From Heligmosomoides polygyrus polygyrus (Eukaryota > Nematoda > Chromadorea > Rhabditida > Heligmosomidae), in the NCBI GenBank assembly GCA_947396885.1, contig OX377204.1, positions 20,157,706-20,221,705 on the forward strand: a stretch of DNA of 64,000 bases. Reading direction: 5' to 3'. This document shows, in pieces, positions 43,609-53,480 of the stretch. A program made the position numbers and the translations under genes. The notes beneath the pieces were generated by a model that saw nothing but the letters and a program-made list of their open reading frames with translations, searched no databases and was not told the origin of the DNA. The first letter of the stretch is position 1; every line of letters begins with the position of its first letter.

Positions 43609-46600
43609 CTTCTTCTTCTTCTTCTTCAGCGTTTGTCCCGCTTCGTGGCGGGGTCCGCTATTCTGGTGTCATGACGCCACCTTTCCCGATCCAGCGCTAG
43701 ATCGGGGTGGACACCAGCTACTTTCAAGTCCGTATGTAACGTATCAGCCCAGCGCTGCTTCGGTCGCCCTCTAGGCCGCTTTCCTATTACCTCGAATTTA
43801 AGGCCTATCTTGCGGACGCTGTCTTCTTCTCCACGCAGAACGTGGCCGTACCATCGTAAGCGAGCTTCGCGCATCTTGTCAGTTATCGGCGCGACACCGA
43901 ACTTCTGCCGAATAGCATCGTTTCGGATGCGGTCCATGCGCGTAACTCCTGCCGTCCAGCGCAGCATCTTCGTCTCCATGACGCTGAAGCGCGTTTCAAC
44001 TTCCTTGGTCGCTGGCCAACACTCAGCGCCGTACATTGCTACCGGCCGGACGACTGCTCTGTAGATCTTCGACTTAAAGCGCTCTGGTATCTTCTTGTCG
44101 CAGAGCACGCCAGTCAACGAGCGCCACTTGGACCAAGCTGCACTTACGCGTGAATTCACTTCGACCATCAGTTTGCCGTCAGACGCGACTGCTGACCCCA
44201 GGTACTTAAAGACTGCAGTGCGTGGAAGCTCGATGCCGTTAACCTTAATGGAGCTGGACTCAGTAACGTCCGTCGTTAAATACTCGGTCTTCTTCACGTT
44301 CAATCTGAGTCCAAACCGCACCAAGCGATCACACCAAGCTTGCAACTCTCCCTCGAGTTCTCCTTTGTCTTCGCTAGCGAGCATCACGTCATCGGCATAA
44401 AGCAACGTCCAAGGGACAGGCTTCTGAAGATCTCGTGTGATGGCATCCATGACGACAACAAAGAGAAGTGGGGAAAGCGCAGAACCCTGGTGTACTCCGA
44501 CAGAGATGGGAAACCCCTCGAGGTCCCAGCTGCAGCTTGAACTCGACTCTTTGGACAAGAGTAGAGAATTCGCACCCACTCTATGAGCTCTTCAGGAACT
44601 CCATGTTGACGCAGGGCGTACCATATCACTTCACGCGGTACGCGGTCAAAGGCGTTCTCCAAGTCGAGAAAGGCGATATGCACTGGCTTCTGTTTCTCGC
44701 GATGCTTCTCTATCAGGAGGCGGACGGCATGTATGGCATAAACGGTGCCACAGCCAGCCACGAAGCCGCACTGATTGCTGGAAAGCTGGACGATGTCCCG
44801 AATTCGTCCATCGACAACTCGCTCAAAGATCTTCATGCTGTGCAAAAGCAAGCGAATCGGACGGTAATTGGAGCAGTCTGCAGGACTGCCCTTCTTCTTC
44901 CAAATTGGAATCGTTGTACTTTGACGCCAACACTCAGGCACTTTCTTCTCCGCCACAACCTGATTAAAGAACTTCGCCAACCACTCAGCAGGGTACCAGT
45001 ACTTGGACTTTCATAAATCAGCTGCCACGTCATTGGGCCCAGTCGCTTTGCCTGGCCTCATCTTCTTCAAAGCCGCTTCAATCTCCTCCACGGTGATCTT
45101 CTGAACGGGGCCGTGGGTTGGAGCCGTGGAAGGGATGGCTGGATGAGGAAATTCTACTGTAGAGAATTCCTCAAAGTAGTCGCGCCATCGCTTCAATGCC
45201 TTCTTGCGGTCCGTAAGAAGATGGCCGTTCTCATCATTGATGCCGAAAAACTTCTCAATATCCTCGGTCTGCCGATGGCGATTCTTAGCAAGCCGGTACA
45301 GATACCGCTCGCCATCGCGTGACTCGAGCTTCTCGTTGACATCTCCATAATGAGTGGCTTTTGCGACAGCCACGGCCTTCTTTGCAGCTTTCCTCGCTTC
45401 TTGGTACTTCCGCCAGTTATCGGCCGTCTTTTCGCCGGGAAACACGTAATATAGCGACTTCTTCTCTCGCACTTTTGCTTTCACGTCATCTGTCCATAGC
45501 TATGCCTGCTTGTCGACCTTCCGTCGTCCAGGCTTCGTAATGCCGAGTTCCGACTGTGCAGCTTGACGAATCGCGTCGGTCGTTTTCTTCCAAGTTTCGT
45601 CGACAGTCGTGACTGTCGGTAACCGCACGCGAGAAATCACAGCTGCTTCCTTCTCTCTCATTCGCTACCACTTGATTCTTGCAGCACCGCATCGCTCGAT
45701 CTGCTTCAGCCTCGGAGGGACAATCTTCAGAGTGCAGATCAGCGGTCGGTGCTGTGGGGCGACCGTCTCATACGGCACGATCTTCGCGTCTGTGACAAGA
45801 CTCCAGTCACGATCCTTCACAAGCACAAAGTCTATCTGAGACTTGGAGCTCCCACTGTAGTATGAGATAAGGTGCGAGTCGCGTTTTCGGAAGACGGTGT
45901 TCACAATGGTGAGGCTATGCGATTCCGCATACTCAAGAATGCGCTCACCATCGGCGTTACGTGATCCGTATCCAAAACCACCATTACAGCTGTACCCGTC
46001 TTTCGTAGCACCTACGTGCCCATTAAGGTCACCAGCGACTATGGTGACATCTTTCGACGGTACCTCTGCTGTCTTCTCATCCAGCAGGTTCCAAAACTCG
46101 TCCTTGGCTTGATCGGAGCAGCCAGTCTGCGGAGCATACGCAGAGAAGAAGTGGTAGAGTCGCTCCCTAGCGGCGACAACGATCTTCATCAATCGATCGT
46201 CAAAGCGCTCAACGCTTACAATCGAGTCACGAAATCGTTCGGAGACGATTATTCCGTCATCACTGGTGGTCCTGGGACTTCCACATAGAACGGCCTTGAA
46301 GCCACGTCCCATGTCCCTTGACTTGCGGCAGGACCACCTCGTCTCCTGCACCGCACAGAAATCAACTCTTCTACGCTCCAGTGCTTCAAACAACTCGCAC
46401 GAGCGGCCCGTCAACGTACCCACATTCAGCGTTGCCACGCGGGTCCTGCTTACGTTACGGGACTTTCGGACTAGCTCAGTTGCCCCCCGATGCCGTCCTC
46501 GCATCAGGGACCCTCGCATACTTCTCACACTCGCCGGGCTCTGCGAGTGCGCGTCGGCTCCCGCGGACGCCGTAGCACTATCACGAAAAACTTGCAATGT

Positions 46601-46744
46601 CATGAACCATGTGATGTGACATGGGTGTTCGTAGGCCGGCCTGTCACAAGAGCCTGTCGCCTGCAATCGAATGTCCGTGTTCGGCTTAGCTCGCAGAGCG
46701 GGCAGTTTGCAGTGGCACCACGTGGAGGAACGGACATCGCCACC
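43609..46744 (-). mobile_element. Young full-length RTE LINE with 16-bp TSD
   Basis: TTTTGCACTTCATTTT is present intact on both sides (43593-43608 and 46745-46760). Length is 3,136 bp. Its 5' end (at 46744, minus strand) begins GGTGGCGATGTCCG, as in the copy at 31892, and the 3' end is a (GAA)n tail at 43609-43628. It landed within a module repeat that continues on the right. The perfect TSD and few coding lesions mark it as the youngest LINE in the window. Confidence 0.96.
43626..46666 (-). pseudogene. RTE single-ORF polyprotein with three Trp-to-stop changes and one frameshift
   Basis: One frame runs from about 46666 to 44520, then a shifted frame runs to the natural TGA at 43626. Endonuclease: RVATLNVGTLTGRSCELFEA, VQETRWSC, TIVAGDLNGHVGATKDGYSC, SQIDFVLVKDRDW and the PQHRPLIC histidine block. 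Linker: YLYRLAKNRHRQTEDIEKFF. Reverse transcriptase: KMRPGKATGPNDVAADL, NYRPIRLLLHSMKIFERVVD, SNQCGFVAGCGTVYAIHAV, FLDLENAFDRVPREVIWYAL, GVHQGSALSPLLFVVVMD and LYADDVMLASEDK, with both catalytic Asp. C-terminus: LRWYGHVLRGEEDSV and GKRPRGRPKQRWADTL. Lesions: TAG at 45665-67, TAG at 45500-02, TGA at 45011-13, and a 1-nt deletion near 44521. The total span is about 1,014 codons. The start is uncertain because no ATG is obvious near 46666. Confidence 0.94.
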
Positions 46745-46760
46745 TTTTGCACTTCATTTT

Positions 46761-47340
46761 GATGTCCTAAAATTCAGAATGACCAAAAACAAAATATTAA
46801 TTCTGCTAGAACAAAGCATATTCTTCCAAATGACATGTGCTACTGTGCGAAAAAAGCCACTATTTTTCTCTTCTTTTACATTCCGCTAAGAATTGACACA
46901 ACCAAAATGAGAAAAAAACGAAACATACATTTTGATAGAGCAAAACATTCCCTTTCGATATATTCAACGCTTTCCCAAAACCGCTAAACAAAGAGTAGGA
47001 AGTGCTGGTAGAAATAATTTATGTCTTCTAAAGAGTCCACTTTAAAGCAGTTAAAATTGACGAGAATTAAAGTGAACAAAAAACCTAACATACACTCTTG
47101 TACAAGAAGTTATCCTCTTTCCAACGGCCTATAACTTTGCGCAAAAAAATAACACAGCGGCGGAGAGAAGAAGCTTCCAGCGAATGTCATTTTTCTTTTT
47201 ACTTTCCATCTTAATGATTTAAAAATTGACAAAAATTAAAATGGGAAAAAGTTAAACATACTTTCTGATATTCCAAATCATTTTCTTTCAGGTCATAACA
47301 TCACGCATAAAATCTTTCAGCGAAATTCAGAAAAGAAGAT
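46761..47340 (+). repeat. Module repeats outside the palindrome, plus orientation
   Basis: Roughly four degenerate modules follow the RTE. Each has a TTAAAATTGAC/AAAATTGACAAAA-like segment, an AAACATACA..TTGTA/GATAGAGC segment and a CATTCCCTTTCGA/TCTTTCCAACGGCC segment. The same pieces occur in the arms of 42210-43261 and, inverted, at 43262-43592. Confidence 0.6.
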
Positions 47341-48284
47341 GTTAGAAAACGGGGTCGACTCTACTTCCAACGCAATATGAAGGGTAGCATTTCATTCATT
47401 TCAAAGACAGTCTGTATCCCAGAGGGACTAGGGTCTGTGAATGAGGTCGAGTTTGCGCTGACAAGTGCCCTTTGACTTCCCTCAGCAGTCTCTCCCTTGT
47501 CATATGTCAGGCTTTCTAGCAGTTCAACTAAGCTCGTTTCAAGTTGGGGGAAGTTGAAAATGAAAAAGCCACAACTGATTTCGCTAGACTAAAAAGTAAG
47601 CAGGATAGATGACGATTATGTCAACAGAGCTGAGACGCAACAACGTAATGATGAAAAGGATAGGGGGCGGTGTTAATTACATGTTTTCTTTATATATTGA
47701 TAACAAAATCTCTACTAATCTGTTGACGTTAAAACTCAATAAAGGCGAGTACATTCAAAATGCTTAAAACGTTGGAAACTTTTGATCCCAACAGGGTGCA
47801 CGGTAACCATTCTAAAAGTGAAAGCGACATTGACGGACGAAGAAACCTCGATATTGCTCTGCTTAATGGAAATCTCGCAGGTCTAGATGAAACTGATATC
47901 AGAGGCCTAATAGACTTAGCGCGGGTGTTGCAGTGTTTGAGCGGTTTTGCAAGCTTCAAGAAAAACTATGTACAGCAAGGATCTACAAATTTTATTTAAT
48001 GCCGTTGTGTAGATGAAGACTTAGGGAGCTTGTGCGAAGGACGAGTTTCGAGCATTTAAAATTGCTAAAGGCGAGTGAGAATAATTTCTCTAAGTGCTGG
48101 TATTGTAAATCAATACATCCCAGGTGGCCTAATATTAACATTTTCCCTCCAGATGTGAAAGCGCATGGTCAACAATGGCACGTAATTCCTATATACCTCG
48201 TATGGACCTCCCACTGGCTGAAAAAACAATCTCACTCCGACTTTATTATCTGCTGAGACGTAGAAATAATTTAAGGGAGGTGAG
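47341..48284. other. Stretch with one unassigned 79-codon frame
   Basis: The plus-strand frame at 47760-47999 (ending SGFASFKKNYVQQGSTNFI) looks somewhat protein-like but I recognise no family and see no splice context that confirms it. The rest holds no gene I can support. Confidence 0.35.
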
Positions 48285-48890
48285 CATCAAATCTGTTTTT
48301 TGCAGTCTTTTTGAGAAGGTTATAAAAAAGCACATAATGACACATACTACTGTTAACAGTATCATCTCTCAGCATCAACATAGGTTTGCCTCTCATAGAT
48401 CTGTTCAGAACAATTTGTTGGAATATCTTAATGATTGGACAGAGGCGCTTGATCACAAATGCAGTTGCGATGTCATTTACTTGGACTTATCAAAAGTACC
48501 TTATAAGTGTCCCACCAAAAGATTATTCTTAAGCTGGAGAGATACAAATTTCACCATATTCTTCTTAAATGGATTTTTCAAAAACTCACTGGAGGAATAT
48601 TTCAGGTTAAAGAAGACTCTTCATTTTCAAGTGTATGGTGGGCAGTCAGTGGAGTCCCACAGGGGGAGTTCATTCGAGTTTACTTTTCACCATGTTCACT
48701 TAACGAGATTCCTGATGTTATGCAGCAGTGCAACGTCATCACAAAATGTATTCCGATAACGTAAAGATTTATAAAACCGTTGCAGGCTCAAAGAATGTAT
48801 GTGCGCTACAAAATGCAATAGATTTGGTATTTGATTGGGCGAAAAGTGGCAGTTGCCGCTATCTCCTCAAAAGACTATAGCCCTACATTT
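48285..48890 (+). pseudogene. CR1-like reverse transcriptase, 5' part of an interrupted element
   Basis: SIKSVFCSLFEKVIKKHIM, SQHQHRFASHRSVQNNLLEY, LNDWTEALDHKCSCDVIYLD and LSK represent the fingers and block A. After a frameshift near 48490 come HILLKWIFQKLTG and WAVSGVPQG (block B). After another come MYSDNVKIYKTVAGSKNVCA (at the catalytic YADD position the sequence is YSDN) and KWQLPLSPQKTIALHF. The frame breaks off exactly at the TSD of the inserted minus-strand copy and continues at 51478. The damage shows it is the older element. Confidence 0.88.
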
Positions 48891-49062
48891 CATTTCATTC
48901 ATTTCATTTCATTTATTACACGATTACATTCGTGTGGTATAATATGAAAAAAAAACAGCAAAGAACAAAGTCAAACAATTACAAACCGCAGAATATGCTA
49001 CTAACTACTGAATAGATAGAAACTAGCAACTAACTTCGGGTAACGTCTATGGCAACTATTTG

Positions 49063-50166
49063 TTATGGGCTCATATGGACATGCAGGAATTTTTTGAAAG
49101 CGTTGTAGCTTGACGGAACGGTATGCTTTTTGCGAATCTTCTCAAATGACAAAAGCGCCCTAGTGACAAAGAAGAAACGCCTACAGTTCCGTTTAACCCT
49201 ACCAACGTCATACTTCGTGGCACCTCCTCTAGTGGTAGACTCCCTTAACGACACCATATCTGAGATTTTAATACTACATTCATGATTTGCTATCCTGTGG
49301 AAGAATAACAGATCATTTCGCCTCCTTCTAAAGGCGAGAGTTGTTAATCCAAAGTTGTGATTTCTATCCTTACTTGAGGGGATCTGATCATAATGAAAGC
49401 CCAGTGTGCGTATCATTAGCTTCCTCGTGAAACTATTCTGGACCCTTTCTAAGACTTGAACAGTTTTCTTCGTGTGTGGATTGAAGACAGGAGTACCATA
49501 TTCCAAAATAGGCCTTACAAAAACCTTATATGCTTGAAGGAGCAGTCCACAATCCTTAGAAGATAGCGCTCTGAACAGGTTGAACATTGTCCTCGTAGCT
49601 TTATTGGCGATCATCACACAGTGTTTGTCAAAATTTAGATTACTATTGACTAGGAATCCTAGGTCTTTTACCTCATCGGTACTAATTAGAGGAGTATTAC
49701 CAATGGTGTACTGATGCCGGTGACGACCTTTGGTACCGATGTGAAGCACTCTGGACTTCTCTTCAGAGAGCGGCAAGTCCCATATCACGGACCATTCCTG
49801 AACCCTATGGATAGCCTCCTGTAGTTGTATTGCATCCACATCATTCAATACTGGCCGATAAATCTTAAGATCAACTGCAAATGCACAAAATTCCATCCCG
49901 CCTGCTTCCAAGAGTTTTAGCAAATCGTACATGTAAATGTTGAACAGTACAGGAGAAAGAACTCCTCCCTGGGGAACACCACTGCTCACAGGTCTAGGTC
50001 GAGAAAACGAGGAGTTCACACGAACGATGAAATTCCTATCAGCCAAGAACGTCTTTATCCATAAAATAATGCGAGGATGTATACCAACTGCCTTCATCTT
50101 GTGCAACAGTTTGCTATGTGACACACGATCAAAGGCCTTACAGAAATCAAAATAAACCACGTCCAC
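49063..50166 (-). pseudogene. CR1-like reverse transcriptase with FAVD in place of FADD
   Basis: Contains DVVYFDFCKAFDRVSHSKLL (block A), AVGIHPRIILWIKTFLADRN, SSGVPQGGVLSPVLFNIYMY (block B), then CAFAVDLKIYRPVL. The first aspartate of the catalytic pair is valine (codon GTT at 49875-49873). The rest is well preserved: WDLPLSEEKSRVLHIG, DEVKDLGFLVNSNLNFDKHC, FVRPILEYGTPVFNPHTKKT, LERVQNSFTRKLMIR and a C-terminus ending HVHMSP. The frame is continuous with the upstream one across a TGA at 50194-50196, which stands where relatives have tryptophan (LNDWTEAL in the copy at 48.4 kb). Without the catalytic Asp, no polymerase activity is expected. Confidence 0.92.
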
Positions 50167-50193
50167 ATTCTTTCCGGAGTCTAAATACTTTGT

Positions 50194-50952
50194 TCAATGA
50201 TTGAGCGTCTCGATCATAGCTGTTACGGTCGACTTTCCTTTTTGAAAGCCATGTTGCTTTGGCGAAATCACTACATGCCTCTGAAGGTGATCAACAATAG
50301 CCCTTTTCAATATTTTTTCGAACAGTCTTGCAAATATGGATGTTATACTGACTGGTCTGAAATTTCCAGGAACGTCAAACGGCGGTTTTTTAGGTATGGG
50401 AGTCACAATGGATTGAACCCATCTGCGAGGCACCTCAGCTCTCATAAAACTGAGATTAAATATGTGTTCCAAAGGACCACATATGATTGGAGCTATCCTC
50501 TTGATGAAATGCAATGGAATGGAATCTGGTGTAAGGCTTTCCGAATGTGGCCATTCGTTGAGCAGTTTTAGAATATCATGTTTGTGGAACCAAACAGAGT
50601 CCTCCATTTGAGGAAACTCTGGTAAGACAGGCAGAAACCTATTCTCCTCATCGGAACACTTAAAATAACCAGAAAATGTGGACGCCAACAGCTCAGCTTT
50701 GTCCTCATCACTATGTAGAACTACGCCATCCGATGAGCGTAGAGCTGAGATTAATGGTTTCTCTCGCAAGCGGGACCTTAAGAGCTTATAAAATGCTCGT
50801 TTATCACCTGCTTTTATGCTTCGTTTTTCAACAGAAACATTAAATTTCTTTAACTTGGCCTCGAATGCATCACTCACTTTCTTAGAACGAGCCCAATCCT
50901 CGGGAGTGTTTGATTGCTTAGCTTTCATCCAATACTCCTCCTTTTTCTTCAA
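50194..50952 (-). pseudogene. CR1-like linker and reverse transcriptase fingers
   Basis: Starts with KKKEEYWMKAKQSNTPEDWA, typical of the linker between endonuclease and polymerase. It continues with FYKLLRSRLREKPLISALRS, then LTPDSIPLHFIKRIAPIICG, SIVTPIPKKPPFDVPGNFRP, VSITSIFARLFEKILKRAIV and QHGFQKGKSTVTAMIETLNH before the TGA at 50194. It joins the endonuclease part through a shift in a run of six G on the plus strand (50967-50972), so one inserted or lost base explains the break. Same element as 49063-50166. Confidence 0.9.
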
Positions 50953-51468
50953 AAGCCTAGCAAGGTAGGGGGGAAGTCCGGAATGCGCTGTGGTCTTTTT
51001 AACCGGAACAAAAGTTTAATGCAATGATGCAAAATGTTAATGAAGAGCTCATATTTTCCATCAACCGATTCAACAGAATTGAGAGAGCCTAACCAATCAA
51101 TGCCCTGCAGATAGTTAATAACATTGTCATAATTCGCTTTAGAAAAATCTCTCTTCAGTGACGAACCATAAGGACGAGAATGAGCATTGATGAGGAATCG
51201 TAGTATTGAATGATCGCTGGATCCTAAGGGCGCACATACGCATAGTCTAGAAACCAGACACCTGTCGTTGGACAGTACGAGATCTAAAATGCTGTTTCCT
51301 AGCGTACCTACGTGGACATGCTGTACAAGCAAGTGTGTTACGCACATGTTAAGAAAGTTTTCTGCACTAGAACTTGTCCTTTTGACACTCGGATTTTGGC
51401 TCCATGTGATTTCTGGAAAATTGAAATCGCCTGTTAGGATGCAACGGCTGTTGCAAGCTGACAAGTCA
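50949..51468 (-). pseudogene. CR1-like endonuclease, C-terminal half
   Basis: SRCILTGDFNFPEITWSQNP carries the GDFN motif of apurinic-type endonucleases. LLVQHVHVGTLGNSILDLVL gives the LDLVLSN block and APLGSSDHSILRFLI gives the SDH motif with the catalytic Asp and His. The N-terminal half (QE motif) is absent because the insertion is 5'-truncated at 51468. The frame is lost at the G run at 50967-50972. Confidence 0.9.
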
Positions 51469-51477
51469 CCTACATTT

Positions 51478-51968
51478 TTCTTCGAAATGGAAGCAATTTC
51501 TCATAGGTACGACATTGAAGGATGTGCTTTGCGGAAAATGAACTCAGTTAAGGATTCGGGTTTTTCTTATTTATTTATATATTTGTTACACTCAACAAAG
51601 GTGTGCTCAACAAGAAACATAGGAAGAAGCAATAAGTATAACTGTGCTGAAAACATTGAATAGCGATTTTTTAGAAATAACTGTCTTCAGTATTGTTACC
51701 TACCCAGCTGGCGAAAATAAATACCCCACCAGTTGGCAATGATGCCGCTGTTAACAATTACCTAAAATTCAGAAGGCATATCTGCGTTATGCGCAATACG
51801 GCTATGTTACGAACATATAACATCTTTAAGGCATTAGTCACTAGGAGAAAATCTGTTTTCCTGAGGGTGTACAAGTCTTATACATGTCACCTTGTTGAAT
51901 CAACTGTAACCGTGTTTGTTCAACATAAGAAAAAGGACAACTATACTGTAGAGAAGGTACTAAAATAA
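51478..51968 (+). pseudogene. CR1-like reverse transcriptase, 3' part of the interrupted element
   Basis: Continues from 48890: FFEMEAISHRYDIEGCALRK, MNSVKDSGFSY, then an interruption at about 51566-51735, then NNYLKFRRHICVMRNTAMLR, TYNIFKALVTRRKSVFLRVY, KSYTCHLVESTVTVFVQHKK and VEKVLK. This matches the order in the intact relatives (DEVKDLGFLVNSNLNFDKHC ... VFNPHTKKTVQVLERVQ). The C-terminus after VEKVLK is not recognised. Confidence 0.85.
51566..51735 (-). mobile_element. Short 3'-end insertion of a CR1-like LINE
   Basis: A TTATTTATTTATATATTTG tail is followed by TTACACTCAACAAAGGTGTG (possible stem-loop) and purine-rich sequence, the same layout as the 3' ends of the larger minus-strand copies. 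It separates GFSY from NNYLKF in the host reading frame. Exact edges and TSD are unclear. Confidence 0.55.
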
Positions 51969-53015
51969 CTTTACTAGTAAGCTTCTTATCGGAACAGGGA
52001 ATTTCGTTTAACCATGTGTCCCGAAAGCATTAATCAGAAGTAAAAATTTCGGACTACCATCCCTAGGATCTCGCTGCAGGGTTTTTGATATCTGTCTTGT
52101 TTGTTATACTTCACCACTGATTCTGGGCTTTGTAGATTCTGAGATGGAGACTTCCAACACAAGAGGTAGCCCCTCTGAGCTGCAGCGACCTCGGCCAAGA
52201 GCCAATTTACGAACAATGCCTTTCACTTACAGGGCAGATAATTTGCATCTGAAATTCCCTAAGCACTTTCATTTTCTCTTAACACCAGACAATTCAGAAG
52301 CCGAGTTGAAAGTTTGTTGCTCAGATCTGGGGACGGATTCGTGAAGCGACGGGAACGGGAAGGTAAGCGAGACCTTCACGCTTTCGCTCCATTCCCTTCC
52401 CTTCGGTGCGCGGTTGGTTTTCGTGTTCATATTGGTTTCATGAACAGCCATTTGCAGATCCCGACGAGGTCACTTCCCGTCGGAAGAAGGAAACCTTGCG
52501 GAAACGTTCATGAATAAGACAACTGAAGTTGGTTGAATAGTATGATAGTGTTTGTTTGTAAATGTTTGTAATAGTTTGTAAATGCTGTTCCACTGTTTGT
52601 CTAATTCCGTCCCTGTGTTCTATTGCTTTTACAAAGTGTAAATATTGTGTAGTGATTAATAAAAAATAAAAATAAGCTATATGAAATCCTTTAAAGAAAA
52701 GTATTGGATGCAGAGGAATGATCGATCCACTAGTGTCATCCAACGAAAGCAAAATCTGTTATTAGTTAGCTAGTTAGCTGGTTGGATAGTAGATTGGTTA
52801 GTTAGTTAAATAAATAGTTGGAGACAGTCAGCTCAAGAGGAGGAAGTAGGAACGAGCAGTCTGATGGCTTGCTACAAGTGTAGGTGCCGGCGCTAAGTGG
52901 TATGTGTCATACGTCCTACTTGTTCTATTCTATGATATGAACGTTATATTGTGAAGGTAGTACAAATCCATATTTCTTGCTATTGATCTATTCAGTCAGT
53001 CATCCATACGAGCCA
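51969..53015. other. Stretch without supported gene
   Basis: A GTTAGTTAGTT-type microsatellite lies near 52760-52815. Short frames on both strands are uninformative. Confidence 0.45.
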
Positions 53016-53019
53016 AGAA

Positions 53020-53150
53020 TGCTGCCAAATAATTGACCACAGGAGGCTAGAAGGCTTGACCGATCTGATCGAGGGTCCCGGGCTCCGAACCTCGATTCGT
53101 GGTACACTATGGAGTCGGCACCTGCTCCAGCTATGCTTCTCTGAAGGAAG
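53020..53150 (-). repeat. Diverged SINE 5' part
   Basis: On the minus strand GGTTCGGAGCCCGGGACCC resembles the B-box region, followed by GGTCAAGCCTTCTAGCC. The A box is not recognisable. Confidence 0.4.
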
Positions 53151-53204
53151 CATCTTCGAGGATTGAACAGACCAAATAGATAAAATGACACAAATAGATA
53201 AATT

Positions 53205-53480
53205 CGGCGTTCATCACTCCTTTTACGGGATTCGCCACACACTCCTACTTCTACGATATGCCTTGACTGCAGTTGGAACGCGTATTTGGCCTGCGCAATG
53301 ACTTGCGGAGGCAAGTCAATGGACAAATCAGTGTCTCATCCTCTCCAGGCAAGTCTGCTACGGATTCGCAAATCCCGCAGGGTTGGAAGGCGTAGTTGGC
53401 CTAAGCGGGAAGCCGAACCAAGGATTTGGAATCGGGTTCACACGACAGCCAACGCCCGTTACCACTGAGCTACCACGTGC
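53205..53480 (-). repeat. tRNA-derived SINE copy
   Basis: Read on the minus strand: A box TAGCTCAGTGGTAACGGGCG (53472 downwards), which is especially tRNA-like, B box TTGGTTCGGCTTCCCG, and a 3' end with a TGTGGCGAATCCCG-like signature near 53235-53250. Complete in outline. Confidence 0.7.

Larger units (their letters stand above)
48891..51468 (-). mobile_element. CR1-like LINE inserted in an older CR1-like copy, 9-bp TSD
   Basis: CCTACATTT flanks it at 48882-48890 and 51469-51477. In its own orientation it begins inside the endonuclease (5' truncation) and ends in an (ATGAA)n-type tail at 48891-48921, preceded by a short stem-loop (TTACAC...GTGTGG region). Length is 2,578 bp. The interrupted element reads LHF on the left and LHFFFEMEAISHRYDIEG on the right, confirming both boundaries. 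Confidence 0.93.
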
